Under the pieces are notes generated by a model. That model had not been told where the DNA came from, did not search any database, and saw nothing but the letters and a program-made list of their open reading frames with translations. Source: Candidatus Anaerotignum merdipullorum (GTDB lineage Bacteria; Bacillota; Clostridia; Lachnospirales; Anaerotignaceae). Taken from it: a stretch of DNA of 64,000 bases. The translations under genes were made by a program, and so were the position numbers. Location of the stretch: positions 19,692 to 83,691 of the forward strand of contig DXEB01000014.1 in assembly GCA_019115165.1 (NCBI GenBank). The letters are read 5' to 3'. The first letter of the stretch is position 1. Each line of letters starts with the position of its first letter. This document shows positions 31,268 to 40,679 of this stretch, piece by piece.

Positions 31268-31270
31268 TCT

Positions 31271-31513
31271 ATGCGCATTGACAAATTTTTGAAAGTTTCC
31301 CGCATCATCAAGCGAAGAACCATTGCCAATGAAGCCTGCGACGCGGGACGAGTGTCTCTCAATGGCAAGGTGGTTAAGGCTGGTGCAGAAGTGAAATGCG
31401 GTGACATCATTGAAATACAGTTTGGCAGCAATACCACCAAAGTGGAGGTATTGAGTCTACAGGACTCCACCAAAAAGGAAGATGCGGCAGGGATGTATCG
31501 TGCCGTGGAATAA
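31271..31513 (+). CDS. rqcP: S4-domain RNA-binding protein RqcP (YabO)
   Basis: MRIDKFLKVSRIIKRRTIANEACDAGRVSLNGKVVKAGAEVKCGDIIEI; synteny with yabP-yabQ-divIC. Confidence 0.92.
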   Translation: MRIDKFLKVSRIIKRRTIANEACDAGRVSLNGKVVKAGAEVKCGDIIEIQFGSNTTKVEVLSLQDSTKKEDAAGMYRAVE

Positions 31514-31515
31514 GG

Positions 31516-31544
31516 ACATAATGAACCGAAACCTCTCATATACT
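31516..31544 (+). promoter_or_regulatory. candidate sigma-E promoter for yabP
   Basis: ACATAAT (31516-31522), 14 bp, CATATACT (31537-31544), against the sigma-E consensus kmATATT-N14/15-CATAcAmT. Confidence 0.45.
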
Positions 31545-31573
31545 GTAAAAACAGTATGGGAGGTTTTTGTTTT
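31529..31573 (+). terminator. intraoperon hairpin/attenuator overlapping the yabP Shine-Dalgarno
   Basis: aaacctctcatatactg-taaaaa-cagtatgggaggttt, 15 bp with a 2-nt bulge, then ttgtttt; GGGAGG in the 3' arm. Confidence 0.65.
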
Positions 31574-31853
31574 GGGGGAAGAAAAAAGAAATCCGAGAGA
31601 GCATTGGATACAAATGACAGACAGGGAACGGATGCAAATTTTCGGTGTGACGGATGTCTTAAGTTTTGACGAAGAAAATGTAACGGTGGATACGACCTGT
31701 GGAATGCTGTTTTTGAAGGGTGTGGGTCTGCATGTGGGGCGTCTGAATCTGGAAGACGGAGAAGTAGCGATAGAAGGGCATATCGACGCAGTGACTTATG
31801 CAGATAGCATGGATTCTGGGAAACATCCGCTGTTGGCGCGGTTGTTTCGCTAA
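31572..31853 (+). CDS. yabP: sporulation protein YabP
   Basis: REHWIQMTDRERMQIFGVTDVLSFDEENVTVDTTCGMLFLKGVGLHVGRLNLEDGEVAIEGHIDAVTY; TTG start proposed at 31572 after GGGAGG; ATG at 31521 is the alternative. Confidence 0.85.
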   Translation: MGEEKRNPREHWIQMTDRERMQIFGVTDVLSFDEENVTVDTTCGMLFLKGVGLHVGRLNLEDGEVAIEGHIDAVTYADSMDSGKHPLLARLFR

Positions 31854-31870
31854 GAAAGGGGGCGGCGGGT

Positions 31871-32383
31871 GTGCAGGTAAGCGTACAAGGACAGGCGGCG
31901 CTGTTTTTGTTGTGTGCGTTGCTGGGCGGCAGTATGGGGCTGCTGTATGATGGTCTTCGCCTGCTGCGGCGCATGATTCCCCACCGCCGGATGCTGGTGC
32001 AGGCAGAAGATGGCATTTACTGGATGACAGTGGCGGTGTTGGTGTTTGCGGTGCTGCTGCGTCAGAACCATGGGCAGATCCGCTTATTTTTGCTGCTGGG
32101 CATTTTTGGAGGAATGGGATTGTATGGATTGACCCTGAGCCGACTGGTGATGGCAGTAGGAGAAGGGGTACTGCGGTTGGTCAAGCGGTTGCTTCTATTG
32201 CTTTTGACGATCGTACTGACACCTTTTCGCTTATTATGCCTGCCCTTTCGCAGACCTGCTGCAAAAATTGCCGCTTTTTGCGCAAAACAACGGAAAAAAT
32301 ACTTGCAATTATGTAAAGTATATGTGAAAATAAAGGCAGGCACACTGCGGCGGGATATTCGCTTTTTGCGCCGAAAACCATAG
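31871..32383 (+). CDS. yabQ: spore cortex biosynthesis protein YabQ
   Basis: multi-TM; GGSMGLLYDGLRLLRRMIPHRRMLVQAEDGIYWM; position after yabP; GTG start. Confidence 0.85.
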   Translation: MQVSVQGQAALFLLCALLGGSMGLLYDGLRLLRRMIPHRRMLVQAEDGIYWMTVAVLVFAVLLRQNHGQIRLFLLLGIFGGMGLYGLTLSRLVMAVGEGVLRLVKRLLLLLLTIVLTPFRLLCLPFRRPAAKIAAFCAKQRKKYLQLCKVYVKIKAGTLRRDIRFLRRKP

Positions 32384-32397
32384 AAAGGGTGGCTGCC

Positions 32398-32691
32398 ATG
32401 GAAGGCAAGATCAAAAGCAGAAAAAAAAGCGGGTGGTTTGTGCGGATATTTTTGCTGATATTCGTATTGGCAGTAATTGTGGGCGTCTATTGGCAGTATC
32501 AGAAATACCGCGCACTTCAGGTGGAGATGGCAGATCTGGAGCAGCAAATTGCACAAGAACAGCAAAAAATGTTGGATTTTGAGGCGAAAAAGGATTATTA
32601 TAATAGTGACAGCTATATTGAACAGATTGCACGAGAAAAGCTTGGGCTGGTAAAAAGCAACGAGGTATTGTATATCAATCGTGGTCAATGA
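32398..32691 (+). CDS. divIC: septum formation initiator DivIC/FtsB family
   Basis: short N-terminal TM plus coiled coil LEQQIAQEQQKMLDFEAKKDYYNSDSYIEQIAREKLGLVKSNEVLY. Confidence 0.88.
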   Translation: MEGKIKSRKKSGWFVRIFLLIFVLAVIVGVYWQYQKYRALQVEMADLEQQIAQEQQKMLDFEAKKDYYNSDSYIEQIAREKLGLVKSNEVLYINRGQ

Positions 32692-32737
32692 AGGAAAAGA
32701 ATGATTCAAAAAAAGTGAAATATTTGTAAAAAAAGAG

Positions 32738-32766
32738 TTGACAAACGAAAAAGAACTGGATATAAT
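32738..32766 (+). promoter_or_regulatory. promoter of tRNA cluster
   Basis: TTGACA-17 bp-TATAAT. Confidence 0.85.
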
Positions 32767-32782
32767 GAACTAGTCGACTTGA

Positions 32783-32856
32783 GGCGGAGTAGCTCAGGTG
32801 GCTAGAGCATGCGGTTCATACCCGCAGTGTCGGGGGTTCAAATCCCTCCTCCGCTA
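32783..32856 (+). tRNA. tRNA-Met (CAT)
   Basis: 74-nt cloverleaf; anticodon loop ttCATac between tgcgg/ccgca; acceptor ggcggag/ctccgct. Confidence 0.92.
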
Positions 32857-32869
32857 CTTCAGTTTCTTT

Positions 32870-32941
32870 GGCCCGTTGGTCAAGCGGTCAAGACGCGACC
32901 CTCTCACGGTCGAATCAAGGGTTCGACTCCCTTACGGGTCA
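32870..32941 (+). tRNA. tRNA-Glu (CTC)
   Basis: acceptor ggcccgt/acgggtc; loop ctCTCac between cgacc/ggtcg. Confidence 0.9.
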
Positions 32942-32975
32942 TTACCGTCTTTCTAACAGAATAGGGAAAAATTAT

Positions 32976-33048
32976 GGAAGTTTAGCTCAGCTGGGAGAGC
33001 ATCTGCCTTACAAGCAGAGGGTCACAGGTTCGAGCCCTGTAACTTCCA
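32976..33048 (+). tRNA. tRNA-Val (TAC)
   Basis: acceptor ggaagtt/aacttcc; loop ctTACaa between tctgc/gcaga. Confidence 0.93.
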
Positions 33049-33624
33049 TTTTTTTGTTTTTAGAGAATATTGCAAGAAAGATAGAAGTTTTTTGTATGGA
33101 TTAGATGAAAGCGGTTGCCGGAGGATGTCGAATGCAGACAATCGAAGGCATGGAAAGCGGATTTGATTCAGGAATCCACCGATAGTTCTTGACCAGAAAA
33201 AATTGGCAGGGACAGCAATGATTGGGGCAGAGAAGATAATAAAAGCGGTATCAGATCAGATGGCATTGCGGAAAAGAAATGGGTATATAGGCAGTGTCTA
33301 TGGTTGTTTGCATGACCGCTGCACTTCCTTTGTGTTTGGCTTTCTGGTGATTATTCTGTTCGATTCTGGGATGAAAATGCGTTTGTTTGGAGAGAAGATA
33401 GAATTTGATGTACATACAGGAGGGGCATATGGACTGCATGGATATCGGTTTGATAGGGTAGAAAGTCTGTGAAAGACGGGAGGGCGAAAACAGGCAATGC
33501 TATATTGTATGGGAACAATTTTGCATTTTGTACCGTCAGGTCTGGGCAGCGCCGCAGGAAATGTGATATGCTGATTTTGTCAGTAAAGAACCGATAGAAA
33601 CAGAGAAACAAAGAGGGTGGAGAG

Positions 33625-34143
33625 ATGAAGACAAAGGAGTTATGTTTACAGGGATTGATGATCGCGTTGGTAACGGTATCTACGATGGTATTACAGATCC
33701 CGGTTTCAGCAACCAACGGATATATTCACTTGGGCGACAGTATGATTTTGATCATTGGTATCTTTTTCGGTGCACGCTATGGTATGATTGCTGGCGGCGT
33801 AGGAGCGGCGCTGGCAGATTTGCTCAGCGGATATGCACACTGGGCGCCGTTTACGTTGATTATCAAAGGATTGATGGGATATTTGATTGGTAAAATTGGA
33901 CACAGGTCCATGGAAGAACAGCACTTTTTTACCGTCCGCACTTGGCTTGGCGCAGTGATTGGTATTCTATGGATGGTGATGGGATATTACCTTGGCGGCG
34001 CTGTTCTGCAGAGCAGCTGGACAGTAGCATTGACTTCGATACCGGAAAATCTGGTGCAAGGCGGCGCAGGATTGGTGATCTTTTTGGTGGTTGGCTATGC
34101 TTTTTACAAAGCCAAAATCTATAAATATGTTTCCGTGAAATGA
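33625..34143 (+). CDS. ECF transporter S component
   Basis: 172 aa, about 5-6 TM; YIHLGDSMILIIGIFFGARYGMIAGGVGAALADLLSGYAHWAPFTLIIKGLMGYLIG. Confidence 0.85.
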   Translation: MKTKELCLQGLMIALVTVSTMVLQIPVSATNGYIHLGDSMILIIGIFFGARYGMIAGGVGAALADLLSGYAHWAPFTLIIKGLMGYLIGKIGHRSMEEQHFFTVRTWLGAVIGILWMVMGYYLGGAVLQSSWTVALTSIPENLVQGGAGLVIFLVVGYAFYKAKIYKYVSVK

Positions 34144-34171
34144 TGGCGTCATACCGATGAAGGGATAAAAG

Positions 34172-34202
34172 AGAAGTGTCTTAGAAAGACGCTTCTTTTT
34201 TT
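34172..34202 (+). terminator. intrinsic terminator
   Basis: agaagtgtct-tagaa-agacgcttct + ttttttt. Confidence 0.8.
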
Positions 34203-34342
34203 GTGAGAAGTATGCGGCAGGCATTGACCGCAAAAAACATCGCGTGGTATATTTATAGGACGATTGGATTATACTGAATTACAGTGAAAATACAGTGAAA
34301 AGAATAAAGAAGGTTTGCAGTAGAAAGAATGGAGGCATTTGT

Positions 34343-34903
34343 TTGGAAGAGATTACCATATTTTTGATTGCGGTCAGTCTGGCGATGGATGCGTTTGCCG
34401 TATCCATATCCAATGGGGTGTCCGTTCGTGGGTTCGACACACAGCAGTCAGCGGTACAGGGACTGTATTTTGGCGGATTTCAGTTTTTGATGCCGGTTGT
34501 CGGATGGTTTTTGGGCAGTCGCGTGAAAACATACATAGAGTCAGTGGATCATTGGATTGCATTTGCGTTGCTGGCAGTCATTGGAGGAAATATGATTCGT
34601 GAGAGTTTCAGAGAAGAAGAGGGCGGACAAACAGAACTGACAGGCAGAATATTACTGCTTCAGGCGATTGCAACCAGCATAGACGCTTTGGCGGTGGGGA
34701 TCAGCTTTGCTATTTTGGATGTCAATATCTGGATGGCGGCGGCGATTATCGGCGTGGTATCGTTTGTGATGTCTTTTTGCGGCGGGATGCTGGGCAAAGG
34801 GCTGGGCAATTTTTTACAGGCAAAGGCGGAATTTGCCGGCGGTATCGTTTTGGTTTTGATTGGCATAAAGATTCTCGCAGAGCACTTGTTTTTCGGCGGA
34901 TGA
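34343..34903 (+). CDS. mntP: manganese efflux pump MntP
   Basis: LAMDAFAVSISNGVSV..., ATSIDALAVGISFAILDVNIW; TTG start after GGAGG. Confidence 0.9.
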   Translation: MEEITIFLIAVSLAMDAFAVSISNGVSVRGFDTQQSAVQGLYFGGFQFLMPVVGWFLGSRVKTYIESVDHWIAFALLAVIGGNMIRESFREEEGGQTELTGRILLLQAIATSIDALAVGISFAILDVNIWMAAAIIGVVSFVMSFCGGMLGKGLGNFLQAKAEFAGGIVLVLIGIKILAEHLFFGG

Positions 34904-34924
34904 GCAAGGAGGAGGAAAACGCAC

Positions 34925-35485
34925 TTGGATTGGATACAGCATATGGATGAACAGATCATCTGGTGGATACAGGAATACTTGTTGCGGGAAGAATGGAACG
35001 GAGGAATGATTCTCATCTCCCGATTGGGCAATGGCGGATTTTTGTGGATTGCGTTGGGGATTTTATTTTTGCTTTGCGGCATACGCAATCGGAAATTTCT
35101 CAAATACGGCTGTATACTGCTGCTTTGCTTAGGGGTGACTGCTTTGGTGTGTAATGTGGTACTCAAACCTTTGGTAGGAAGAATACGACCGTATGATTTA
35201 TTGGGATTTCCTATATTGATACCGCCGTTGTCTGATTTTTCATTTCCATCGGGACATACATCAGCGTCATTTGCTGCCGCTACAGCGCTGTTTGCCATGC
35301 ATCGTACCTGGGGCGCCGTGGCGTATGTTTTTGCCGGATGGATGGGAATTTCGCGATTGTATTTAGGGGTACACTTTCCGTCAGATGTAGTGGCGGGGGC
35401 GCTCATTGGATTTGTTTTAGCAAAAATAACAATTTTTTGTTTTGCCAAAATAACAGAAAAGATGGCACAACAATCGTTCTCTTAG
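34925..35485 (+). CDS. phosphatase PAP2 family protein
   Basis: KPLVGRIRPYD, FPSGHTSASFAAA, SRLYLGVHFPSDVVAG. Confidence 0.92.
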   Translation: MDWIQHMDEQIIWWIQEYLLREEWNGGMILISRLGNGGFLWIALGILFLLCGIRNRKFLKYGCILLLCLGVTALVCNVVLKPLVGRIRPYDLLGFPILIPPLSDFSFPSGHTSASFAAATALFAMHRTWGAVAYVFAGWMGISRLYLGVHFPSDVVAGALIGFVLAKITIFCFAKITEKMAQQSFS

Positions 35486-35617
35486 TGGGATAACGTGTAA
35501 ACATGTTGCAGATAGAAGGACACAGGGTGGATGAATACAAACCCACCGAGGAAAGAATGGAGATCGTTTGCAAAACCGGATATCCTTTCGGACTTTGCTG
35601 AGACAACAGAAGGAGAG

Positions 35618-35661
35618 ACAGGGAGTTCCAGCAACAAAAATGTATGGAAACTCCCTGTTTT
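35618..35661 (+). terminator. hairpin terminator
   Basis: acagggagttcca...tggaaactccctgttttc. Confidence 0.6.
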
Positions 35662-36136
35662 CGTCTGAAGGCAATCGATCACGCTTGTAGAGGCGATTGC
35701 GTCAAGTACCAGCGTCAATCCTTATTTTGGTATTCTTTTTTGCATACAAATCTTGTTTTGGTATGCGGAACAGTGCCTGTCTGGTACTGCCGTTTGCATG
35801 GTTTCGAAACGGGAATATCATCGCGATAAAGCGTGGTATACAAAAAATTGTTTGGGAACGATTATGGGAAAGAAGTAATTTTTTTATGCCGCGGAGAACC
35901 AACGGTATGAGGAAAGGAAACTGGCATATGGGAAGCAGGCGGAAAGAAGCGGAATTGTACCAGACGGGCGAGAAATGCTCGGCAAAAGCAAAGTATTTGC
36001 AGAGAAGAGGACAACGGTTGGTGGAACTTTGCCGAAAAGAAGAAAAAATGGATTGCATTTTACAAGGTAAATGATACAATAAGAATGTTTGCGGATATAT
36101 TTTGGAACAAAAAGAGACAAAGGAGGCGGGAGGAAC

Positions 36137-37075
36137 GTGGCGTTACCGGTGATTTCCCAGTTGATAACCATGGTGTTGTTGATGGCGGTTGGAGTGATAT
36201 TACATCGGAAGCAAATGTTGACAGAAAGCAATGCAAAGGGGTTGTCGATTGTATTGACACGGGTTGCGGTTCCTGCCAATATGATTGTTCTGATGCAGCG
36301 TCCGTATTCCCATGAGATTTTCATGGGATTCTTGAAAACATGCGGCGGTACCTTTTTGATGTGCTCCCTTGGCGCAGTGTTATTTTTCTTAATTGGGAAG
36401 ATGATGAAAATGCAGTTTCCGGAATTGGGGTTGTTTTCCGGCGGCGGTGTATACAGCAATGTTATCTTTATGGGTCAGCCGTTGATTATGGCGATGTACG
36501 GAGAAGAAGGGCTGATTTTTTGTGTGGCAGTCATGTTCACTTCCAATGTGTTTTTGTTTACGGTCTGCTCTGTGCTGTTTGCCATTGGAAGCGGAAAGAG
36601 AAAAACAGTTGGACGGATGCTGAGAGAGGCGTTTCTTAATTTGATTTGTATTTCAGCTGTAATCGGAGTATTTTGCTTTGTTCAAGAGATTTCACTGCCC
36701 GCGCCGATTTATGATACGCTGCAATTTTCTGCCAATACGACGGTTTGCCTCTCTATGATCTATATCGGGTCACTACTGGCAGCTGCCAATGTAAAAGAAA
36801 TTTTTCAGGATAAAAAAGTATACATATTTAGCTTTACTACATTATTGATTATACCGCTTTTTACCAAACTGGTTGCCGGATGGTTTATGGATGGAATTGC
36901 ACTGAGTGTATTGGTGGTGCTGATGGGCACACCTGCTGCAGCTGCGCTTCCTTCTTTTGCGGAAATTTATGGAAATGATGAAAAACGAGCTTCAGAGTAT
37001 GTATTTGTATCAACGATTTTTTCTGTCTTGACGTTGCCTTTGGTGGCGGAATTGTTGTGTATTCCTGTGTCATGA
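36137..37075 (+). CDS. AEC (auxin efflux carrier) family transporter
   Basis: about 10 TM; MALPVISQLITMVLLMAVGVILHRKQMLTESNAKGLSIVLTRVAVPANMI; GTG start after ggaggcgggagg. Confidence 0.85.
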   Translation: MALPVISQLITMVLLMAVGVILHRKQMLTESNAKGLSIVLTRVAVPANMIVLMQRPYSHEIFMGFLKTCGGTFLMCSLGAVLFFLIGKMMKMQFPELGLFSGGGVYSNVIFMGQPLIMAMYGEEGLIFCVAVMFTSNVFLFTVCSVLFAIGSGKRKTVGRMLREAFLNLICISAVIGVFCFVQEISLPAPIYDTLQFSANTTVCLSMIYIGSLLAAANVKEIFQDKKVYIFSFTTLLIIPLFTKLVAGWFMDGIALSVLVVLMGTPAAAALPSFAEIYGNDEKRASEYVFVSTIFSVLTLPLVAELLCIPVS

Positions 37076-37378
37076 CGAATAGAAGTGAAGTTGGGAAGGT
37101 TGTTTTCTTTGACCGCATAATTGGCAAAATACAATCCGGGGATGTTCCGCGCTGGCTGATAGACATCCAGCCACAAAACAACAAGGACTGGTAAAGGGAA
37201 GGAGAGCGTTGGAACGAGGCAGAGATAACCGCGTTGTTCATAAGGGTATTTTGGCACAGCAGTGCGGAACACGAAATATCTGTGCAGGGCAGTGCCCAAC
37301 GACTGGTGGTTTATCTGAAAATTTGCTTTCTTTTTTTGATTTTTTGCGGTATCATACCTCCAAAGGAAGGTGAGAAGT

Positions 37379-38059
37379 ATGGCGCAATTTACGGGATTTT
37401 TACCGGAGACCATAGATTTTCTGTGGGAGCTGCGGATGAACAATCATAAGGCGTGGATGGAAGAAAATCGGGAGCGGTACCGCCGGGTACTGAAGGAGCC
37501 GTTTGACGCCCTGTCGGCAGAGCTGACCCAACGGCTGCTGGCAGAAATGTCAGACTTGCAGATGGAATACGCAGTCTCCAGGATCAATCGGGATGTTCGC
37601 TTTTCGAAAGATAAAAGCCCTTATAAGGCAAGAAAATGGGTCGTGCTGAAAGAACCGGCAATGATGACAGGACAATGGAAAACACGTCCTGTGTTTTATT
37701 TTGAGTTGATGCCGGAGGGATATGAGTGCGGTATGGGATTTTATGAGGGAAAGCCCGCATATATGCAGGCGTTCCGCAGAAAAATCGATGCAGCACCCAA
37801 GCGGTTCGCTCGTCTGGCGGGCGCACTGGCGAAACATACGGAATTTCAGCTGTATGGGGAGTGCTATAAGCGTCCGATGGGAAAGGGCGGATACCCGCCG
37901 GAAATAATGGAATGGTATCAGCGCAAAACATTAGGGCTTTCCATGAGTCGTCCGGTGGATGAGAGATTGTTTTCGGCAGATTTGATAGACTTTGTACTGC
38001 AAGAATGGAAAAAACTAGAACCAATGTATCGATTTTTGCGGGAAATTCCCACAGAATAG
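37379..38059 (+). CDS. DUF2461 family protein
   Basis: FLPETIDFLWELRMNNHKAWMEENRERYRRVLKEPFDAL, INRDVRFSKDKSPYK. Confidence 0.88.
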   Translation: MAQFTGFLPETIDFLWELRMNNHKAWMEENRERYRRVLKEPFDALSAELTQRLLAEMSDLQMEYAVSRINRDVRFSKDKSPYKARKWVVLKEPAMMTGQWKTRPVFYFELMPEGYECGMGFYEGKPAYMQAFRRKIDAAPKRFARLAGALAKHTEFQLYGECYKRPMGKGGYPPEIMEWYQRKTLGLSMSRPVDERLFSADLIDFVLQEWKKLEPMYRFLREIPTE

Positions 38060-38091
38060 GCTGTGGATGCAAAATAGCATGTAAAATCAAG

Positions 38092-38138
38092 AAGAACGCA
38101 CGGAAATTCTGTATTGCCAGAGGTTTCCGTGCGTTCTT
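38092..38138. terminator. bidirectional terminator between convergent genes
   Basis: 15-bp perfect arms aagaacgcacggaaa/tttccgtgcgttctt. Confidence 0.75.
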
Positions 38139-38179
38139 AATTTTCTGCGTAAATCGCGTTTTTCTGCCGTTGACTCAGG

Positions 38180-38836
38180 TTATTCTTTACCAAAGCTTGT
38201 GGCAAGAGTTTTGACTGCCTTTTCTGCAATCAAACTTTCACCGTGTTCCGCCAGATAGTATTTGGAGAGCAGAGTGGACACATGTTTTTGTCCGTATTCT
38301 TCCAGAATAATTTCCAAATCATCCATAGGTTCTTCTGCGGTATATGTATTTCCTTGTAAAATCAGGAAATATCTGCCGTTGTTTTTATAAAGAGAGGAAC
38401 CGCCGTGGAACAGCGGCGCGATGCGGACGGATACGTCGATGACATCGTCCAGATGCGTAAAGGAATATACCAAAATATCATCATCATCCTCTTTTGCTTC
38501 TGCATCTTCCACAGCAAGCGGTTTTTTCTTGAAGCGGTGTGTATCTTTCATTTGAGAGAACAGATCCAGAGAGGAAGCGTTTTTATCTTTATTTTCCACT
38601 TTGGTTACAATAATCATGATTCCGTCCAGCCCAATGGGAACCGCCTCTACCATCAGCGGTGTGTTTTCGGTGATGAAATCACATTCTTCCATTGCTTGTT
38701 CCATAATGTCGCGGAACAGCTGTTGTGTTTTCTCGCCGGGACGAATCAAATCTTCCAGTTGGATATCCCGTTCTGCCAGATCCGCCTTGGTCAGTGTCAG
38801 TTTTAACTGTGTATCGCTTACTTTTTCTATTTTCAT
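38180..38836 (-). CDS. mecA: adaptor protein MecA
   Basis: MKIEKVSDTQLKLTLTKADLAERDIQLEDLIRPGEKTQQLFRDIMEQAMEECDF. Confidence 0.88.
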   Translation of the reverse strand: MKIEKVSDTQLKLTLTKADLAERDIQLEDLIRPGEKTQQLFRDIMEQAMEECDFITENTPLMVEAVPIGLDGIMIIVTKVENKDKNASSLDLFSQMKDTHRFKKKPLAVEDAEAKEDDDDILVYSFTHLDDVIDVSVRIAPLFHGGSSLYKNNGRYFLILQGNTYTAEEPMDDLEIILEEYGQKHVSTLLSKYYLAEHGESLIAEKAVKTLATSFGKE

Positions 38837-38902
38837 GGCTTATCACTTCCTTAGCAGTATGATTATGTTTTTCAGGACAACCGTGCGATTTTTTTCTCTG
38901 CT

Positions 38903-38936
38903 CTATACTATACAATTTACTAGAAATATAGTATAG
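38903..38936. promoter_or_regulatory. inverted repeat in divergent promoter region
   Basis: ctatactata N14 tatagtatag between mecA and the + strand gene. Confidence 0.4.
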
Positions 38937-39065
38937 TATAATGAATTGCAGGGGATATGTAAAGAGGATAATGCTGAGAATTCCTATAAAAGCCTATAAA
39001 ATTTATATTTTTTTGGAGCAGGTGAAAACGGAACGTGGCGTTCCAGAAAGAAAAGGAGTGTGTAC

Positions 39066-40679
39066 ATGACAATGAAGAAAAAATTCATTCCGCCGCTTTT
39101 GACGCTGGTGGTATGGGCGGCGATGTATTATTATTATCTGCCGCCGCTGAATATCCACAGTCAGGAAAGCTGGCTGTTTTTTGTGGTGATGGTCGCTGTT
39201 GCACTGGTGATCAATTTTTGGGCAATCGCCAAAACACTGCTGTTTCATCGCCCTGCGAATTGGGAAAGCAGTAAAAAACTGCGCCGTCTTTGGATTCTGC
39301 CGGTGGCGCTTTGTTTGGTTTATGGCATTGGATTGCTGCTGTCTTCGCCGATTTTGCGAGCATCCAGCTATCATCAGTTGCTGGCGGTGCAAACGGGAGA
39401 TTTTGCATCCGATATTCATGAGGTGAATTATAGCCAAATTCCGATTTTGGACAGCGACTCGGCGGCACGGCTGGCGGAGCGGGAAATGGGCAGTATGGTA
39501 GACATGGTGTCGCAATTTGAAGTTAGTGATTATTACAATCAGATCAATCTAAACGGCAAGCCGGTTCGCGTGACACCGCTAGAGTATGGGGATTTGATTA
39601 AGTGGTTGACCAATCGGGATACCGGAATCCCAGCTTATATGAACATTGATATGACCACACAGGATGTGGAATTGGTGAAGTTGCCGGAAGGAAGCGGCAT
39701 CCGCTATTCGCCGTTTGAGCATTTCGGCAGGAATTTGTATCGCCATGTACGGTTTCACTATCCCACTGCAATGATTCGCAGCAGTAATTTTGAAGTGGAT
39801 GACAATGGTACGCCCTATTGGATCTGTGCAGTGGAAACAAAAACCATTGGGTTATTTGGCGGGACAGATATACAAGGGGCGATTATGGTCAATGCTTCTA
39901 CCGGCGAGCATCAGTACTATGATGTAGCAGATGTGCCGCAATGGGTAGACAAAGTATTTGATGCGGCGCTGCTCATCGAGCAGTATGATTATTACGGTAC
40001 ACTGGCAAATGGCTGGCTGAACAGTATTTTTGGACAGAAGGGCTGTTTGCAGACCACCGAGGGATATAATTATATCGCGCTGGACGATGATGTCTGGGTG
40101 TATACCGGAGTGACATCCATTGGCGGGGATGAGTCTAATGTGGGATTTGTGCTGATGAATTCCCGTACCAAGGAAGCCAATTACTACCAAATTTCGGGTG
40201 CGAAAGAAATTTCGGCAATGGCATCGGCAGAAGGTGAGGTACAGCACCTGGGTTATCAGGCGACCTTCCCGATACTGGTCAATATTGCGGATGAGCCGAC
40301 GTATTTCCTGTCGTTGAAAGATGCGGCTGGCTTGGTAAAGAAATACGCGATGGTTAATATCGAGAAATATCATATTGTTGCCATTGGCGACAGTGTGGCG
40401 GAATGTGAGCAGGTGTACCGGGATTTGATGGAAAATAACGGAATTGATGCGTCGCCGGCAGGAGAAAATTTGACAGCGGAAGGGGTGATTTCGCTGATGC
40501 GGGAAATTGTGTCCGATGGGGATACGTATGTTTACTTGCTGCTGGAAGGCAGAGAGGAATGGTTTGAGGTAGAAGCGAGAGATCATCTGGAGATATTGAA
40601 AAAGCAAGTAGGTAGTAGCGTAGAACTGCATTATATGGATACTTCTGACGGTGTGTTGACGGTAACGGATGTGGCGTAA
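39066..40679 (+). CDS. membrane-anchored protein of unknown function (537 aa)
   Basis: N-terminal TM segments, long extracytoplasmic-like region; SD aaaggag. Confidence 0.7.
   Translation: MTMKKKFIPPLLTLVVWAAMYYYYLPPLNIHSQESWLFFVVMVAVALVINFWAIAKTLLFHRPANWESSKKLRRLWILPVALCLVYGIGLLLSSPILRASSYHQLLAVQTGDFASDIHEVNYSQIPILDSDSAARLAEREMGSMVDMVSQFEVSDYYNQINLNGKPVRVTPLEYGDLIKWLTNRDTGIPAYMNIDMTTQDVELVKLPEGSGIRYSPFEHFGRNLYRHVRFHYPTAMIRSSNFEVDDNGTPYWICAVETKTIGLFGGTDIQGAIMVNASTGEHQYYDVADVPQWVDKVFDAALLIEQYDYYGTLANGWLNSIFGQKGCLQTTEGYNYIALDDDVWVYTGVTSIGGDESNVGFVLMNSRTKEANYYQISGAKEISAMASAEGEVQHLGYQATFPILVNIADEPTYFLSLKDAAGLVKKYAMVNIEKYHIVAIGDSVAECEQVYRDLMENNGIDASPAGENLTAEGVISLMREIVSDGDTYVYLLLEGREEWFEVEARDHLEILKKQVGSSVELHYMDTSDGVLTVTDVA

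Noticed and set aside
33203-33472. 89-aa ORF upstream of the ECF S-component
   Set aside because: No SD, no domain, odd composition; treated as spacer.
34203-34343. yybP-ykoY manganese riboswitch ahead of mntP
   Set aside because: No recognisable conserved loops in the 140-nt leader.
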